Assembly (NCBI GenBank): GCA_039881145.1
Contig: JAYKKI010000016.1
Location: 13,274,501-13,338,500, forward strand
DNA length: 64,000 nucleotides
Source: Druceiella hillmani
Lineage: Eukaryota > Arthropoda > Insecta > Lepidoptera > Hepialidae
Reading direction: 5' to 3'
Below the pieces are notes generated by a model. It made no database searches, was not told where the DNA came from, and saw only the letters and a program-made list of their open reading frames with translations. Shown in pieces: positions 37,516-48,479 of this stretch. The translations under genes were made by a program, and so were the position numbers. Within the stretch, counting starts at the first letter, position 1. Each line of letters opens with the position of its first letter.

Positions 37516-37884
37516 TCCTACGTAGTTTAATATGCATATTATGGAGCAGTTACTATAGATAGAAACATAACTTTTGATATTTCTACGAATAAGTCATGAA
37601 CAAGCGACACTCGGTTCGAGGGAAAGTAACTTCAAGATCATTCGGCGTAATTGCCATAAAATGGAATATTTGAAAACAGGAAATTGCATACAATACGTTT
37701 TTCTGTTATTAAATTGCGATAAGAAGTTTCATGTAAGTTATGATAATTGAAAATATTACTTTTAATATTTATTTTATGAATGTATAATTTAAAAATAATC
37801 GGTACAAATGGTGGGCATTCTCCTTTATCTACTATATTTATCTACTTTAATATATTTAATTGATACATATGGAGGATGTATTGC

Positions 37885-38030
37885 TACGACAGCCATCTCT
37901 TACAGCCAACCGTAAACCAGTCCAATCCCGTTCGACGAATAGCCGGGAATCGAACCCGGGTCCCCGCGGTGCTCATCGTAAAAGGTCATATGTATTGTGA
38001 TATACCCAACACACCACGGCGATAACAATT
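37885..38030 (-). repeat. tRNA-derived SINE head (degenerate)
   Basis: On minus, GGGTTCGATTCCCGG at 37944-37962 is a consensus RNA polymerase III B-box, preceded about 60 nt upstream by an A-box-like GCCGTGGTGTGTTGGGTAT. The stems needed for a tRNA cloverleaf do not form, and the segment between boxes is too long. So it is a SINE head rather than a tRNA gene. The body downstream (towards 37880) is not recognised. Confidence 0.6.
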
Positions 38031-38599
38031 ATTCGAATTCTTAATTCGTATACGCCTAAAAAATATAAAAACTGTGAGGCTGTGAAAGACGGACGGATGA
38101 ATCTGAATGATTAATGATCAAATAATAATAATTGTAGTGGTTAATTCTTTTACGACTGGATGCTAAAAAAGCTGAAAAAACACATTGTGGGCAATGACTA
38201 TACTTCTCAAAAATAAAAAAAAATTTGATTGAGAGAAGAAGTTCTTAAAACAATAAAACGAATTTCAGGCAAGGTAGTGGTTTTGAAATTCAGTTTTCGT
38301 TTTTCTCCATTTCTGATCTAGAGTTTCTCAATTCTGGAAAGAAGGATTTACAGGATCTAGAAGAGAAAGTTTACTTTGTTTTCTTTATTTTTATTATTTA
38401 ATAATAAATTTTTCTTTCGAAATCATCTTTTTAGAGGCTTTGCCTTAAATGCTGTTTGAAAACTTAAAAAATAATTTTGCGCGTATTCAACATTTTCATT
38501 AAGGTCCTGGAATGTCCCCGAAAGTGGAAATCAATTTTCTATTTATTTTTTCCTGATAAATATTAACTCCATTTTCTAAGTATGTGTAGTGCTGGCACT
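38031..38599. other. non-coding stretch
   Basis: 'GTGAGGCTGTGAAAGACGGA' near 38072 resembles the insect repeat word GGCTGTGA.GGACGG. Nothing else. Confidence 0.45.
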
Positions 38600-39185
38600 T
38601 CACTTGGCGTTGCGTGTTCATGTATTTGCCTTATTTGTCCGAAAGCGTCCACGTGGTGATCATTTATTTGTATATATTTGCCATATTTGCACGAACAAGA
38701 CAAATATGAAAATACACAAATACGAGTTTTGGTCCGCTTGTCAGTTTTTGTTGAGAAATCGAAGGATGCAAATATATGAAATATTTTCGTTTACCTTACA
38801 CACATGGATACCATAGTAGCGTGCGCGACAGCGACCTGTGCAAACGTGTCCGGCGAAATGGATCGAACAAATGCTATTGTGCGTCTCATAAAAACAATAA
38901 TAAAATCAATCTTGCCTTCGACGGTCTTTTAACAACTTTGTATTTATGTACACATAGAATGTATTGACGTTCTTAACATGCATTTAGAGAAAAATAACCT
39001 GGTGCTGTCGTCAATACGTCCAGTCGCTTAGTGCTCACACTGATTATAAATAAAAACAACATAATACGTTTGTTGCTTTGAGTCCATGTGTGTGAGGATG
39101 GCTTGTTTCCATTGTTTGGATTTTGCACGAATATTTGGATAACACGACGAATACGTTATACGAACACGCAACGAAACGAAATTGC
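38600..39185. mobile_element. candidate non-autonomous terminal-inverted-repeat element
   Basis: CGTTGCGTGTTC at 38608-38619 is the exact reverse complement of 39162-39173. The match continues imperfectly inward for ~45 bp on both sides, with the rhythm 'gtatt.g.c.tatt.gtcc.aa...cgt'. Outer edges (TAGTGCTGGCACTTCACTT against AAGTAAAACT) match poorly, and no target duplication is certain. Plus-strand frames at 38589 and 38776 fall inside and show no transposase motif. Confidence 0.4.
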
Positions 39186-41589
39186 AAGTAAAACTCTGAT
39201 ATTTCGACTCTGTGTTTTAAATAAATAGCTACACATAGTTACAAATATATTTAAAAAGTTAGACATATATTTAAAAACTGTTGTACGGACTAAGCGATGC
39301 AAATGTAGATGTGGCTAGTTATTAACATTATAATTTGAATATTAACGTAACACAATTTGTTTTAATAATATAATTAGTTAACATAACCATTGTTTAAGGC
39401 TAACGAAAGCCTCTTCCCGCCGATACAGAATACGTGGTATTAACATCGTGAATTTGATGAAAGCTTTTTTCATAAGATCATAAAAAACATTTTGGTTGCA
39501 AAAATGCATTTACGATCGTGTATACCAGGTCGTTTGCTACCCGAGACTGTGGCGATTTTCCGATTGGCTGAACCGTTATGAAAAAGAGAATTTATTGCAT
39601 TGGTTATCGACCGTCGCTTTTGTGATAACTTGTTTCAAGATTAGACATTATATATCGAACGCTTTACCACTTAAGTAAGAATATACCGCTTTGTGACCAC
39701 GAAAATAGTTGGCCTTGGAGTTTAATGGCCTTCAATGGTCAATTATGTAGTAATAATAGTAATTATTATTTTCTTTGTGGTACTTAAAATTAAAATTAAT
39801 GTATCAGAAAAATGAATATAAAGATAAATCTAAAGTGAAATTTATAGGAAATTGTTTATTTGGTTCCCATAATCATAATGTGATATTGAACTATATTTTT
39901 ATGTATCTATATATAATTATTATATAACTTATTTTCCAATGTAATATATACTTTGTTATAATATATTCTTTAATAATATTATAAATTATAAAATAAATAT
40001 TGGTCAACGCCTTTTTTTTGTACCAAAATAGTTTGAAATAGTTTATATTCAAATAAAATAAATTGAATGGAAATAATCTGGGATTTGCACAAATAACTAA
40101 AAAAAAAGAAAAATATAGTTTTGGCTTATCAAATTTATGGCAGCTGTTTCACGATTTTTGTATTATATGATATAAAAATCTAGTATTTCAATCATGAAAA
40201 TCTTTATTGAAATCACTTAGAGTTAAAATAGTCTCAAAATTATCTAATTAAATTTTAATTGTTCAAGCCGATCATGGATATCTCGTTGACGGGTTTTTTT
40301 GTTTTCAGGTGCACTATGAGTATTTTTACTATTAGTGTAGATTGCTCAAAATACACTACTTACAGCATGCTACATACATGGATTAATGTGGTTGGAGTTA
40401 TGTGGACTTTAGCAACTGAGGGATATGAGAGGAGACTGGAGTATAAAATATTTATAAATTATCTATTTTTATTAGTTGCGTGTATAATTTGGATTATGAA
40501 CACCAGTTTAAGGTTCGTTTTTGTATGTATCATTGTGCTACAATTACTGAGTATTAAGCAGCCTAATCCTCAGTAATTGTAGCACAGGGCTAGATTGGTT
40601 AGTAACTGTTGTTGGTAATAGGTCTGTAGTTCCTGTAGAAAGTAATGAGACACCACACCCTGCTCGATCATTACATATCAGTTAACAACTAATTAGCGAT
40701 TAGTTCAACGCAACTCTGCGTGAAGATCTGAGATCGATTTCAGTGTTCAGCTGCATATGACTTATCACTAAATTTTATCTATATAAAGTCTTACACTTGT
40801 CCAACATAGGTAATTTTATGTAATAAGAATTTTAAATTCTTGCAAAACTAGCTTTTGTGTGCCGAATTTTTGCTTAATAATATGAAGATTTTGAGTCTTC
40901 AGGACTCGTAAGCTATATGTTTGATATAAATACATATTGCAACATTTCTTGACGTGTTAAGGAAGTAAATTTTCATTATTTCCTGAATAGTATCGAGTAT
41001 TATTTTATAGAAATAATGTTTTTTCTCATATTAAATAGCATATTTCAATTCGCGTTATTAATTATGAGTATGCCATATATTATAAAAATCTGTTTGTTTG
41101 ATTCGGTAACGAATATTTTATTATACTTCCCATTATCAATATTTCACGCGAACCAAATCACACATAATAGTTTATACTTATTTTACTTGCGAATCTTAAG
41201 AAAATAATATACCAACTATATTGGAAACAAATATATCAACTTTCACATTTATAACATTAGTGTCTCGTATTTCAAAAGAAAAAAATGGAATTCTCACAAG
41301 ATTCGGACGTGTCCGTTCCTCTATATTTTTGTAACAGTGGTTTTTATCAGAAATGTGACGTAAAAACTTAAAATTTGGTGTAGTGAGAGAATATGTTAAC
41401 ATGAACTTAGTGACTTGCACATATTTTAATAGAAATATGTTTACGTGAAAATTTTGAGGAAGAAAATGGAATATTTGTTTTATTTACCTCGTATAGCAAT
41501 CAAAGTATTCGCTTGAAAGTATATAAGACGTTAAGAAACAATTGAAAATATTCGTATATAAAATATCAAGTAATTTAAAATATCAAGAA
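39186..41589. other. non-coding stretch
   Basis: Besides the hairpin at 40534-40586, no gene is recognised. The frame at 40259-40576 (105 codons) is hydrophobic but lacks a motif, and its end lies in the hairpin. Confidence 0.45.
40534..40586. repeat. perfect 18-bp hairpin, 17-nt loop
   Basis: TGTGCTACAATTACTGAG at 40534-40551 and its exact complement at 40569-40586. No target duplication noticed. Confidence 0.85.
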
Positions 41590-41843
41590 TCCAAAGCATT
41601 TTTTTTCAGAACTGTACGTAACGTGGTTGTGAGGACGTTGCCGAGAATGTCCAGAAAACCCACGATTCTGAAATTGTTGATGTTGAAATTATGAAAGAAA
41701 ACCATTACTAGAAATTCACCTGTAAAGTTTATAGCAAAATTAGAACAATGATTCTGAACCCTATAGTTTTTGAAAAATTCGCGATATTTATGCGCCTGTG
41801 AAAACATACCAGGCAATATATTTACAAGGTGAAAATTAAAATG

Positions 41844-41859
41844 AATATCTGTTAATAGC
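41844..41859. repeat. 16-bp target-site duplication, left copy
   Basis: AATATCTGTTAATAGC, identical to 43626-43641, marking the left edge of the PLE insertion. Confidence 0.85.
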
Positions 41860-41875
41860 AATTAAATGAAACTAC

Positions 41876-42144
41876 GTGAGTTTATTGTAGGGGAGCGGTC
41901 TAGGTTTTATTATATTTCCGAGAGTTATACGATATACTAGTATTTTAGTGAGGGTAATAAATTCAATTGTTGTTGTTATATGAGGTTATACAATGCAAAT
42001 GTTCTGGTGTATGTAATAAAATTAAATGGAAGTTATTCTCGGTAATATATTTATACAAAAGCAAGGGTATCTGAAAGTTAGAACAAGGTTATACCACTAA
42101 TTCTACATATATCCGGTTTTATTTATTAGTATATTTATTTCTTA

Positions 42145-42150
<6 letters not shown>
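41876..42150. repeat. PLE left inverted arm
   Basis: Runs from GTGAGTTTATTGTAGG to TTATTTCTTAATTTATT. It matches the reverse complement of 43119-43385 over its whole length with scattered substitutions and a short indel near 41935. Confidence 0.9.
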
Positions 42151-42208
<58 letters not shown>

Positions 42209-42226
42209 TGTATTATTATTATTATT
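42149..42226. repeat. (AT)n then (ATT)n microsatellite inside the PLE
   Basis: About 60 bp of AT, followed by TATTATTATTATTATT. It begins exactly where the left arm ends. Confidence 0.9.
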
Positions 42227-42471
42227 TTATTTTTATTTTTGTATTTATTTCTCTTACTAATTAAGAAAAGCTAATTTTTTTCAGGGTTTGTGTATGAGAC
42301 AACAGGTCGTATGGGTATATTTAGTTTATGAATTTTAGGTTGTCCATAGAGTATTGGGGGTATAGACTTATTTTACGACTAGACTTATTTTCTAATAGTT
42401 TCCTCTGGAATTTCCCTCTAGAAAAACCTTATTTACGTAAAGAATTAAAAACTATAAAAAAATCGCAGTAA

Positions 42472-43011
42472 ATAATAATTATAACCCATCTATTGTCACA
42501 AAACTGTACCATAATAAATTAAGAAAAATACTAATACAAGAAATATACCCGGTCGTACTGAATAATAATAATATTTACAATAAATCTATCCCATACATAG
42601 GTAATGTATCACTCAAATTAGGAAAACTCTTAACTAATAATAAAAGTATAAATAATACATATGCTTATAGTACTTTAAATAAATTTGGTAAAACCCTTAT
42701 TAATAATAAAGAAAAAATAGATAAACATAAAAATAGTGGTATCTATAAACTTAAATGTAACGACTGTAATAGTGTATACATAGGTCAAATAGGAAGAGAT
42801 TTTACCATAAGAACACATTGCCAGCTGGCGAAATAACAAACCAGACACATCTCGCTTTGCTAAACATCTCATTGAAAATAACCATCACCCCCATACTGTT
42901 AATGCCCCCTATATATTACAAATAAATACAAAAGGTAATAAACTTAATATCCTAAAAACATTAGAAATGAACAGACATAAAAAAGACAGCAAGGTTAATA
43001 TATTAAATTGA
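42472..43011 (+). pseudogene. Penelope-like element polyprotein remnant with GIY-YIG endonuclease domain
   Basis: The first frame reads VTKLYHNKLRKILIQEIYP, IPYIGNVSLKLGKLL, YAYSTLNKFGKTLINN and then NSGIYKLKCNDCNSVYIGQI followed by GRDFTIRTH. This is the PLE GIY-YIG core: GIY, the paired Cys CNDC, YIG, and the Arg of GR-F--R. The frame stops at 42837 after a small deletion and continues one frame over from 42826 as NKPDTSRFAKHLIENNHH and APYILQINTKGNKLNILKT, then LEMNRHKKD and a stop at 43009. In the family this domain nicks target DNA for insertion. The reverse transcriptase that should precede it is absent. The frameshift and truncation make it non-functional. Confidence 0.9.
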
Positions 43012-43118
43012 CAACAAAATATAATATCATCACCCATACTTAATATCTTCTAGACATAATATAATTAGACAGCATTGATACTACAGTACTCTTCAAATTG
43101 TTTCAGCCCAAATACATA

Positions 43119-43385
43119 TAAATTAAGAAATAAATATATGAATAAATAAAACCGGAGATATGTAGAATTAGTGGTATAACCTTGTTCTAACTTTCAGATA
43201 CTCTTGCTTTTGTATAAATATATTACCGAGAATAACTTCCTTTTAATTTTATTACATACACCGGAACACTTGCATTGTACAACCTAATATAATAACAACA
43301 TTTGAATTTATTACCCTCACTAAAATACTGGTATAACTCTCGGAAATATAATAAAACCTACACCGCTTCCCTACAATAAACTCAC
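43119..43385. repeat. PLE right inverted arm
   Basis: Reverse complement of 41876-42150. It holds CACCGCTTCCCTACAATAAA near its outer edge. Confidence 0.9.
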
Positions 43386-43460
43386 TAACATAAGTAGTGG
43401 GAAAACCCACACAAACCGGGCTTCCGCTATTGTGTTTGAAACATATAAATGCTGTTCGAT

Positions 43461-43538
43461 GTTCCTAAGAGTTAATCTTTGCTAATAGCCCACCTGAAGA
43501 TGTTGTCATACAACGAAACCTAAGTCGTGGCAAGGAAC
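43461..43538 (+). ncRNA. hammerhead-ribozyme-like motif in the PLE terminal region
   Basis: The plus strand folds into a type I hammerhead layout. Stem I is CCAC (43490-43493) with GTGG (43527-43530), extended outward by GTTCCT (43461-43466) with AGGAAC (43533-43538). The core is CTGAAGA (43494-43500), stem II GTTG/CAAC (43502-43505/43511-43514) with loop TCATA, then GAAA (43515-43518). Stem III is a minimal 2-bp AC/GT around CTAA, followed by the cleavage triplet GTC (43524-43526). Hammerheads of this minimal-stem-III kind are known in PLE terminal repeats. One oddity: an extra T (43501) lies between CTGAAGA and stem II, which could reduce activity. Confidence 0.75.
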
Positions 43539-43591
43539 TTAAAGAAAGTAGAAATAATACTACATCATGTAGTTTCATTTAATTGTGAATA

Positions 43592-43625
43592 ATGAATTTC
43601 TACAAAATTAACGCCAAATATATTC
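43592..43625. repeat. 34-bp PLE terminal motif
   Basis: Starts ATGAATTTCTACAAAATTAA and is the exact reverse complement of 31752-31785. It abuts the right target duplication. Its length equals the terminal extension described for Penelope. Confidence 0.85.
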
Positions 43626-43641
43626 AATATCTGTTAATAGC
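43626..43641. repeat. 16-bp target-site duplication, right copy
   Basis: AATATCTGTTAATAGC, identical to 41844-41859. Confidence 0.85.
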
Positions 43642-43720
43642 TTAATAGAAATACTAGGTAATCTTAAATGTTTGCATGTGCCTAAGCATGTACGGAATCC
43701 TACTAGGATTTTTATCGGTA

Positions 43721-44329
43721 ATTCTATTCATATTTGGGGGGTTTTATCATATTATAAGTGTCGTTTCTCCGAGTGGAAATAAATTAATTATGAAAATACG
43801 ATAATGAAGGTTGCGAAGTTATTGTAAAGTAAGGTCATTTGCATCAGGACAATTTTTGTTGGAGATGGTGCACGGTAGTCAAGCACTTCACCACGGAAAA
43901 AATATGTTATCGAGAGAAATATTTTCCATTTTACCCTTTTGAATTTCAAAAGTTTATCATACGTTATAGATATTCGTATTCTGATTTTAATTTTCTTCTA
44001 ATTCTAATTTTATTTAAATACTTTTTAGTGGGTAATTTTTAGTAATGCTGGATAATATGTGCTTGGTATCATCAATTATTACAAAAATTATACAAATTTC
44101 TTATAAGAAATCGATAGTCCCACTATCGACCGTTATTTTTATTATACATAGTGGTAAAACGTTATCCCTCGTTTTGTCTTCAACTTTACATAAGAAAAAA
44201 TATTAGTGGGAATTTTTTTACAATTATTTATATTCGCAAAGCATTTGCGAGTCATCTTGATAGATAAATAGAGTTTATTTTTTTCTTTTATTTGGGTCTA
44301 ATAATTTGCAGAGAAATGTAACAGATATC
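43721..44329. other. non-coding stretch
   Basis: Nothing recognised. A 67-codon frame at 43839 has no motif. Confidence 0.5.
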
Positions 44330-44930
44330 ATCGTAATTATGACCTTTAATTTAATACTTCTCGACGCTGTATAATTGCTTTTAAATCATACGAGGCAATA
44401 TGGCGGCCATTGTGCGCCAAATTGTTTTTTTTAAATAGTCTATGATACTCTTAGTAATGGAATGAACCCAAAGATACCTTATTGGCTAAAATCGTCCCAC
44501 TAATTTGGGATCTAGGATGGAACATCTATATCTATATACCCATATACATAGATCCTTAAAGTGATACCGTATGTAAAATTAATATGAGGCCATTGAACTT
44601 GACATTTTCCACAATTTATACTAAGCGTAAAATGCGTCTCGGTTTGTGTGAAAATGTGATCGATTAGAAATGATTGCGTGGTACATTTTATTGATTCGTT
44701 CTGCTTAAGACTTGACGTCAGCGATAAGTTATCAAACTAAGAATTATATATCATGAAGGCGTTCCTTGTTGACCCTATTAATGTGTTTGTTTACGCGATT
44801 TAGGTCAAGACTTCGTACGATTGTTAAAAGTGATACATGCGTTGAGCAAGGCAGCTGATCGGCGTAGGCTGATGATGGATGGCAAAGAAATAACTAGCAT
44901 CGATAAAGACAATTGAGGACATAACGAGTT
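44330..44930. promoter_or_regulatory. candidate regulatory island
   Basis: Dense in strong factor words: ATGGCGGCCAT near 44400 (two opposed Pho/YY1 GCCAT cores), a perfect CRE TGACGTCA at 44713-44720, a palindromic GATA pair GATAAGTTATC at 44723-44733, and a forkhead word TGTTTGTTTAC at 44784-44794. Composition is less AT-rich than its flanks, and no frame is credible. Enhancer or Polycomb-element function is inference from motifs. Confidence 0.35.
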
Positions 44931-44965
44931 ATTTTAAAGTGATTATTAATTTTTATTTAAAAAAA

Positions 44966-45008
44966 AAATAGTTTTGAATACAATTTTTCTTTGTATTCAA
45001 AACTATTT
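44966..45008. repeat. perfect 18-bp hairpin, 7-nt loop
   Basis: AAATAGTTTTGAATACAA at 44966-44983 and its exact complement at 44991-45008, directly before an AT microsatellite. Confidence 0.85.
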
Positions 45009-45011
45009 CTT

Positions 45012-45019
45012 TAATATTA

Positions 45020-45090
<71 letters not shown>

Positions 45091-45125
45091 TTATATATAT
45101 ATATATATATATTTATATATACATA
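45012..45125. repeat. (AT)n microsatellite
   Basis: About 110 bp of AT with isolated GT and TT interruptions. Confidence 0.95.
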
Positions 45126-45528
45126 AATATGTATTTAAATCTGTAATTTAATAAATTTATCTGTATTCAAAATAAATTGATTATATTTTATTTATATTTT
45201 AAGTTTTATTGGAAGCAATCGGCATGTCTATCAATTTAATGCCTTCGTGTTCTTGGAATATTTCAGGAAATTAAGGAAAAAAGGCAGTCACGAAATCTTT
45301 ATAATTGATATCCTCATTAGTAATTTCAATATATTAAGCTAAATCAAAAAATTGATTCAAATATAATGACCTTTTCTAGCCGTCTGTGCTATAAAAGGAA
45401 CAAAAAAATTGCATTTTCGTAAGATCATTCACTTCTTTGTTCGTCTATCAATCTGTCATAGACACTTTTCTCAGAATCGTAGAAGCATGATGTGGCATGG
45501 TATTAAGAATATTAACTGCATACATCAC
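45126..45528. other. short non-coding stretch
   Basis: Nothing recognised. Confidence 0.5.
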
Positions 45529-45700
<172 letters not shown>

Positions 45701-47089
45701 AAGGAAAAAGAAGAGGCATCAATTGCAAAAGCAAGTTAGGATTCTTAAAAAAATTTGTGAAAAATAATGTAAAATCTATTGTTGAAAATGTTCACAAAAA
45801 ATAATTACAAAATCAAAGTTATAATATTACTAAAAAACTCCAGCAATGATTACATATTTTACAGCTCTTTAGGAACACGATGTTTTTACATTTACTAAGT
45901 GGAAAATAATATTAATATTTAATAAGTATTTTAATGTAAATACAATGTACGTTTATATGTTTATATGTGCCAAATTCTGGTAAGATGAATTTTACTCGTA
46001 TTTAATAAGTTTTATTTTTATTAATTTAATTCAACACATCTGTTAGTTCATTAATCATTTTAGTGTAAAATTAAACTTTTTTTGTCACTCAATTTTAATA
46101 CTAACGCGATTAATTAAACCAAAGTTAGGTTCCATAGAAAAAAAATGTAAAGTGTGTATTGGGGATATATTTTTGTTTCGACGAATATAATTTTATAGAA
46201 ACATGAATAAATGTATTTTTCTTGTAATTAAACAATTTGAACATTTATATATTTTTCATTATAGAGAAATCTTTTTTTATTTCTGTCTTTCTAAATATGA
46301 ATTTAAATATTTTTGTTATATTTCCAAAAAATTAATACGTATTTATGATTAATAAAAAAATTATGTACATTACATGCTGACGATGGAGTATTTAATCAGT
46401 TCCATTAGTATTTTCGCCTCTGTTGATTTTAACAGAACTCCCTGAGCCTGTAATTAGTTCCAGTAGATCAAAACATTTTCAGCTTCACATTTCTGGCGTC
46501 GTAAGATATATTCGGTTGGAAAAGAAGGCATGCAAGTATTTTATCATGCACGAAAATTAACTGAAGAAAAACCTGAAAAACTTGTTTTTCTTTTTAAAAA
46601 CAGAAGTATTTAGCCCTAAAATTAATCATAATCTATTACTGCATAATAAGTGTAGTAGTGACAGATTACAGTTAAGTCATTTATGTTTTAAGTGGATTGT
46701 AAAGAAGCGAAAATCACAATAAAAGATTTTAGATGTATTTACTTATTTATTGCGAACCTATAGAGAAAAAGAACCAAGCTATGTATTACTTTATAGTTTG
46801 TAACAAAAAAACATAATATTACAGTTTCTGCAACTAATATTTAAATGTTGCTTCTATATGATTTAATTACATGTTGAAATTAAAATAAATTATGTATCAC
46901 AGAGGTAATCGAGTGGTTGGTGATTGTCTATAAGATATTTAGAAAATGCAGTATTTTTACAATATTATAGAGATGTCGTACATTGACATTAGTATGATGT
47001 GACGCTTTATCATCAACAATTATTTAAAATTTTTGGAACTCGATATTAAGTTAAATTTTACTGAAGTGAAAATAGAGGACACAAACGTT
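45701..47089. other. non-coding stretch
   Basis: AT-rich. No gene or element recognised. Confidence 0.5.
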
Positions 47090-47570
47090 TTTTAAGGTTC
47101 CTCATCAAAAAAAAAAATAGGTCCATAGAAGATAGCTCAAGTTTGTTTCGTCATAACCGACTTTAACATAAACCGTTTCATTTAGAAGCTTTGCAATTTC
47201 ACAGAAGCTAACACTTCGAAATGTTTGTATAGTCATTTTTAGGGGGAAACCCGAAATTTATTTTTCCCGTTTTACGTATCGCGTGGTTTTTAAAAGGACT
47301 ACTTATAAAAGGATAGGAAATTTAAAATATTTGTTAAGAATTTTAAGCGGTATATCCTCTGATATGTACACCAAAGCGCGCAGAGTGCAACTTCCTCCTC
47401 TTATTTCCGAAAATTCTACAAGAAAAATCATGGAAAAAACAGGGTTGGTAGGATCTGACTAGAAAATTATAGGAATACTGTAACAATTAGCATAGTTCTC
47501 CCAATTTTTGGGACGTTCGCGATATTTTTACGTCTGTGAAAGATATACAACAATATTGATATTTAGAAAA
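47090..47570 (+). repeat. family G interspersed repeat, long diverged copy
   Basis: Begins AAGGTTCCTCATCAAAAAAA, passes CACTTCGAAATGTTTGTATA, 'gggggaaacccgaaatttat', TCCTCCTCTTATTTCCGAAA and TAGTTCTCCCAATTTTTGGG, and ends GTTCGCGATATTTTTACGTC, TGTGAAAGATATACA. This is the longest copy in the window and includes a 5' half missing elsewhere. The start resembles 'GGTTCC.....AAAAAAGGAACC' of the lepidopteran family. Confidence 0.7.
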
Positions 47571-48479
47571 AGTTTAAGAGAAACACTTTGTAATAAAATA
47601 AGGCTTATCTAAAGATGTTTTTAAATTAGATACGATATTATCGCTATTTGAATTTGTTTATGTTTTCTCTAATTTTTATTCATTCGTCGGTATTAACTGC
47701 AATGTATTGGACTGATTGAAGTTTTACAAAAACAAAACAATATCATCAAATAACAATTACAATTTTCAAGTTTCCCGGTAATGTCATTACAAAAAAGTAT
47801 ATTTTACTGTATATAACGGTATTTTTCCATTAACAAATTATAGCGTGCAAAATTATTTGTTAAAAGAAAAATACCTTTTGTGAGAAATATCTAGAATCTT
47901 CCAGATAATTCCCGAGTCTTCAAGAGTTCCATCGATATTCAAGTTTGACAAAAAGTACATGGAATATGCTAGAAATTACCGGCATGCATAGACATTAGAT
48001 ATAATTTGAAAGTTTGGAGAAGAGTTCGTTTTACTGATTTTCTTTGACAGTTTGATTTAAAACTTGTGTGTTAATTTTGACGAGTGATTTTTTGAGACGT
48101 TGTGGTCGGCGTTTCAATGTTATATCAAATTAAATTATTTAATTCAAATATAAATTTTGATAGTTTAGTAAGAATAGACGTTAGTTTAAGAACCTCGAAA
48201 TGGCCAGAAATTCGTAACGATATACATTTAATGAAACGATTCGTCCTGCACATTTCGTGTTTCGTTTTAAGTGCTTAAAGTATTCTCAAAGCCCGGCTTA
48301 ACTTAAGCCGGGATTGCCAGCTTAAGTCTTAACAATATTTCGTTAGCACGTGTTCCTGAGTTTCGTTCCAAAAATATTTGTTTCCTTTTCGTATCTAAAA
48401 CTTAGTAATATTCCTTTGTTAAATATGCTGTTAGCTGCTCTTCAGTTTAATACCCTATTAGCATTTAATCCTATTAGGA
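47571..48479. other. non-coding stretch
   Basis: A perfect 10-bp palindrome with one central base (CCCGGCTTAA-C-TTAAGCCGGG) lies at 48292-48312. The frame starting at 48350 overlaps the LINE tail and has no own motif. Confidence 0.5.

Larger units (their letters stand above)
41860..43625 (+). mobile_element. truncated Penelope-like retroelement with inverted arms
   Basis: A 1766-bp insertion inside a family G copy. Layout: left end AATTAAATGAAACTACGTGA; inverted arm 41876-42150; AT microsatellite 42149-42210; remnant of the C-terminal half of the PLE polyprotein with a GIY-YIG domain (42472-43011); opposing arm 43119-43385; hammerhead-like fold 43461-43538; GTAGTTTCATTTAATT (reverse complement of the left end) at 43568; and a 34-bp terminal motif 43592-43625. 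PLEs are known for variable 5' truncation, terminal repeats in direct or inverted orientation, hammerhead ribozymes in those repeats, and a ~34-bp extension in Penelope itself. The reverse transcriptase core is missing, so this copy is immobile. Confidence 0.9.
41590..43720 (+). repeat. family G interspersed repeat, split by a Penelope-like insertion
   Basis: The left part (41590-41843) has CTGTACGTAACGTGGTTGTG, GACGTTGCCGAGAATGTCCA, CGATATTTATGCGCCTGTGA and CCAGGCAATATATTTACA. The right part (43642-43720) resumes with TTAATAGAAATACTAGGTAA, then CTTAAATGTTTGCATGTGCC and TGTACGGAATCCTACTAGGA. In uninterrupted copies these two parts are adjacent (compare 26200-26270), which independently fixes the insertion boundaries. 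Confidence 0.8.

Noticed and set aside
37944..38015. tRNA gene on minus (consensus B-box)
   Set aside because: A- and B-box spacing and the stems do not fit a cloverleaf; better explained as a SINE head.
40259..40576. 105-codon hydrophobic frame, first considered as a chemoreceptor fragment
   Set aside because: No TYhhhhhQF-type motif, no splice sites, and its end lies in a hairpin duplication; AT-rich DNA gives hydrophobic frames by chance.
42149..42226. AT tract as a yeast-like origin or scaffold attachment region
   Set aside because: Ordinary microsatellite inside a transposon; several similar tracts occur in the window.
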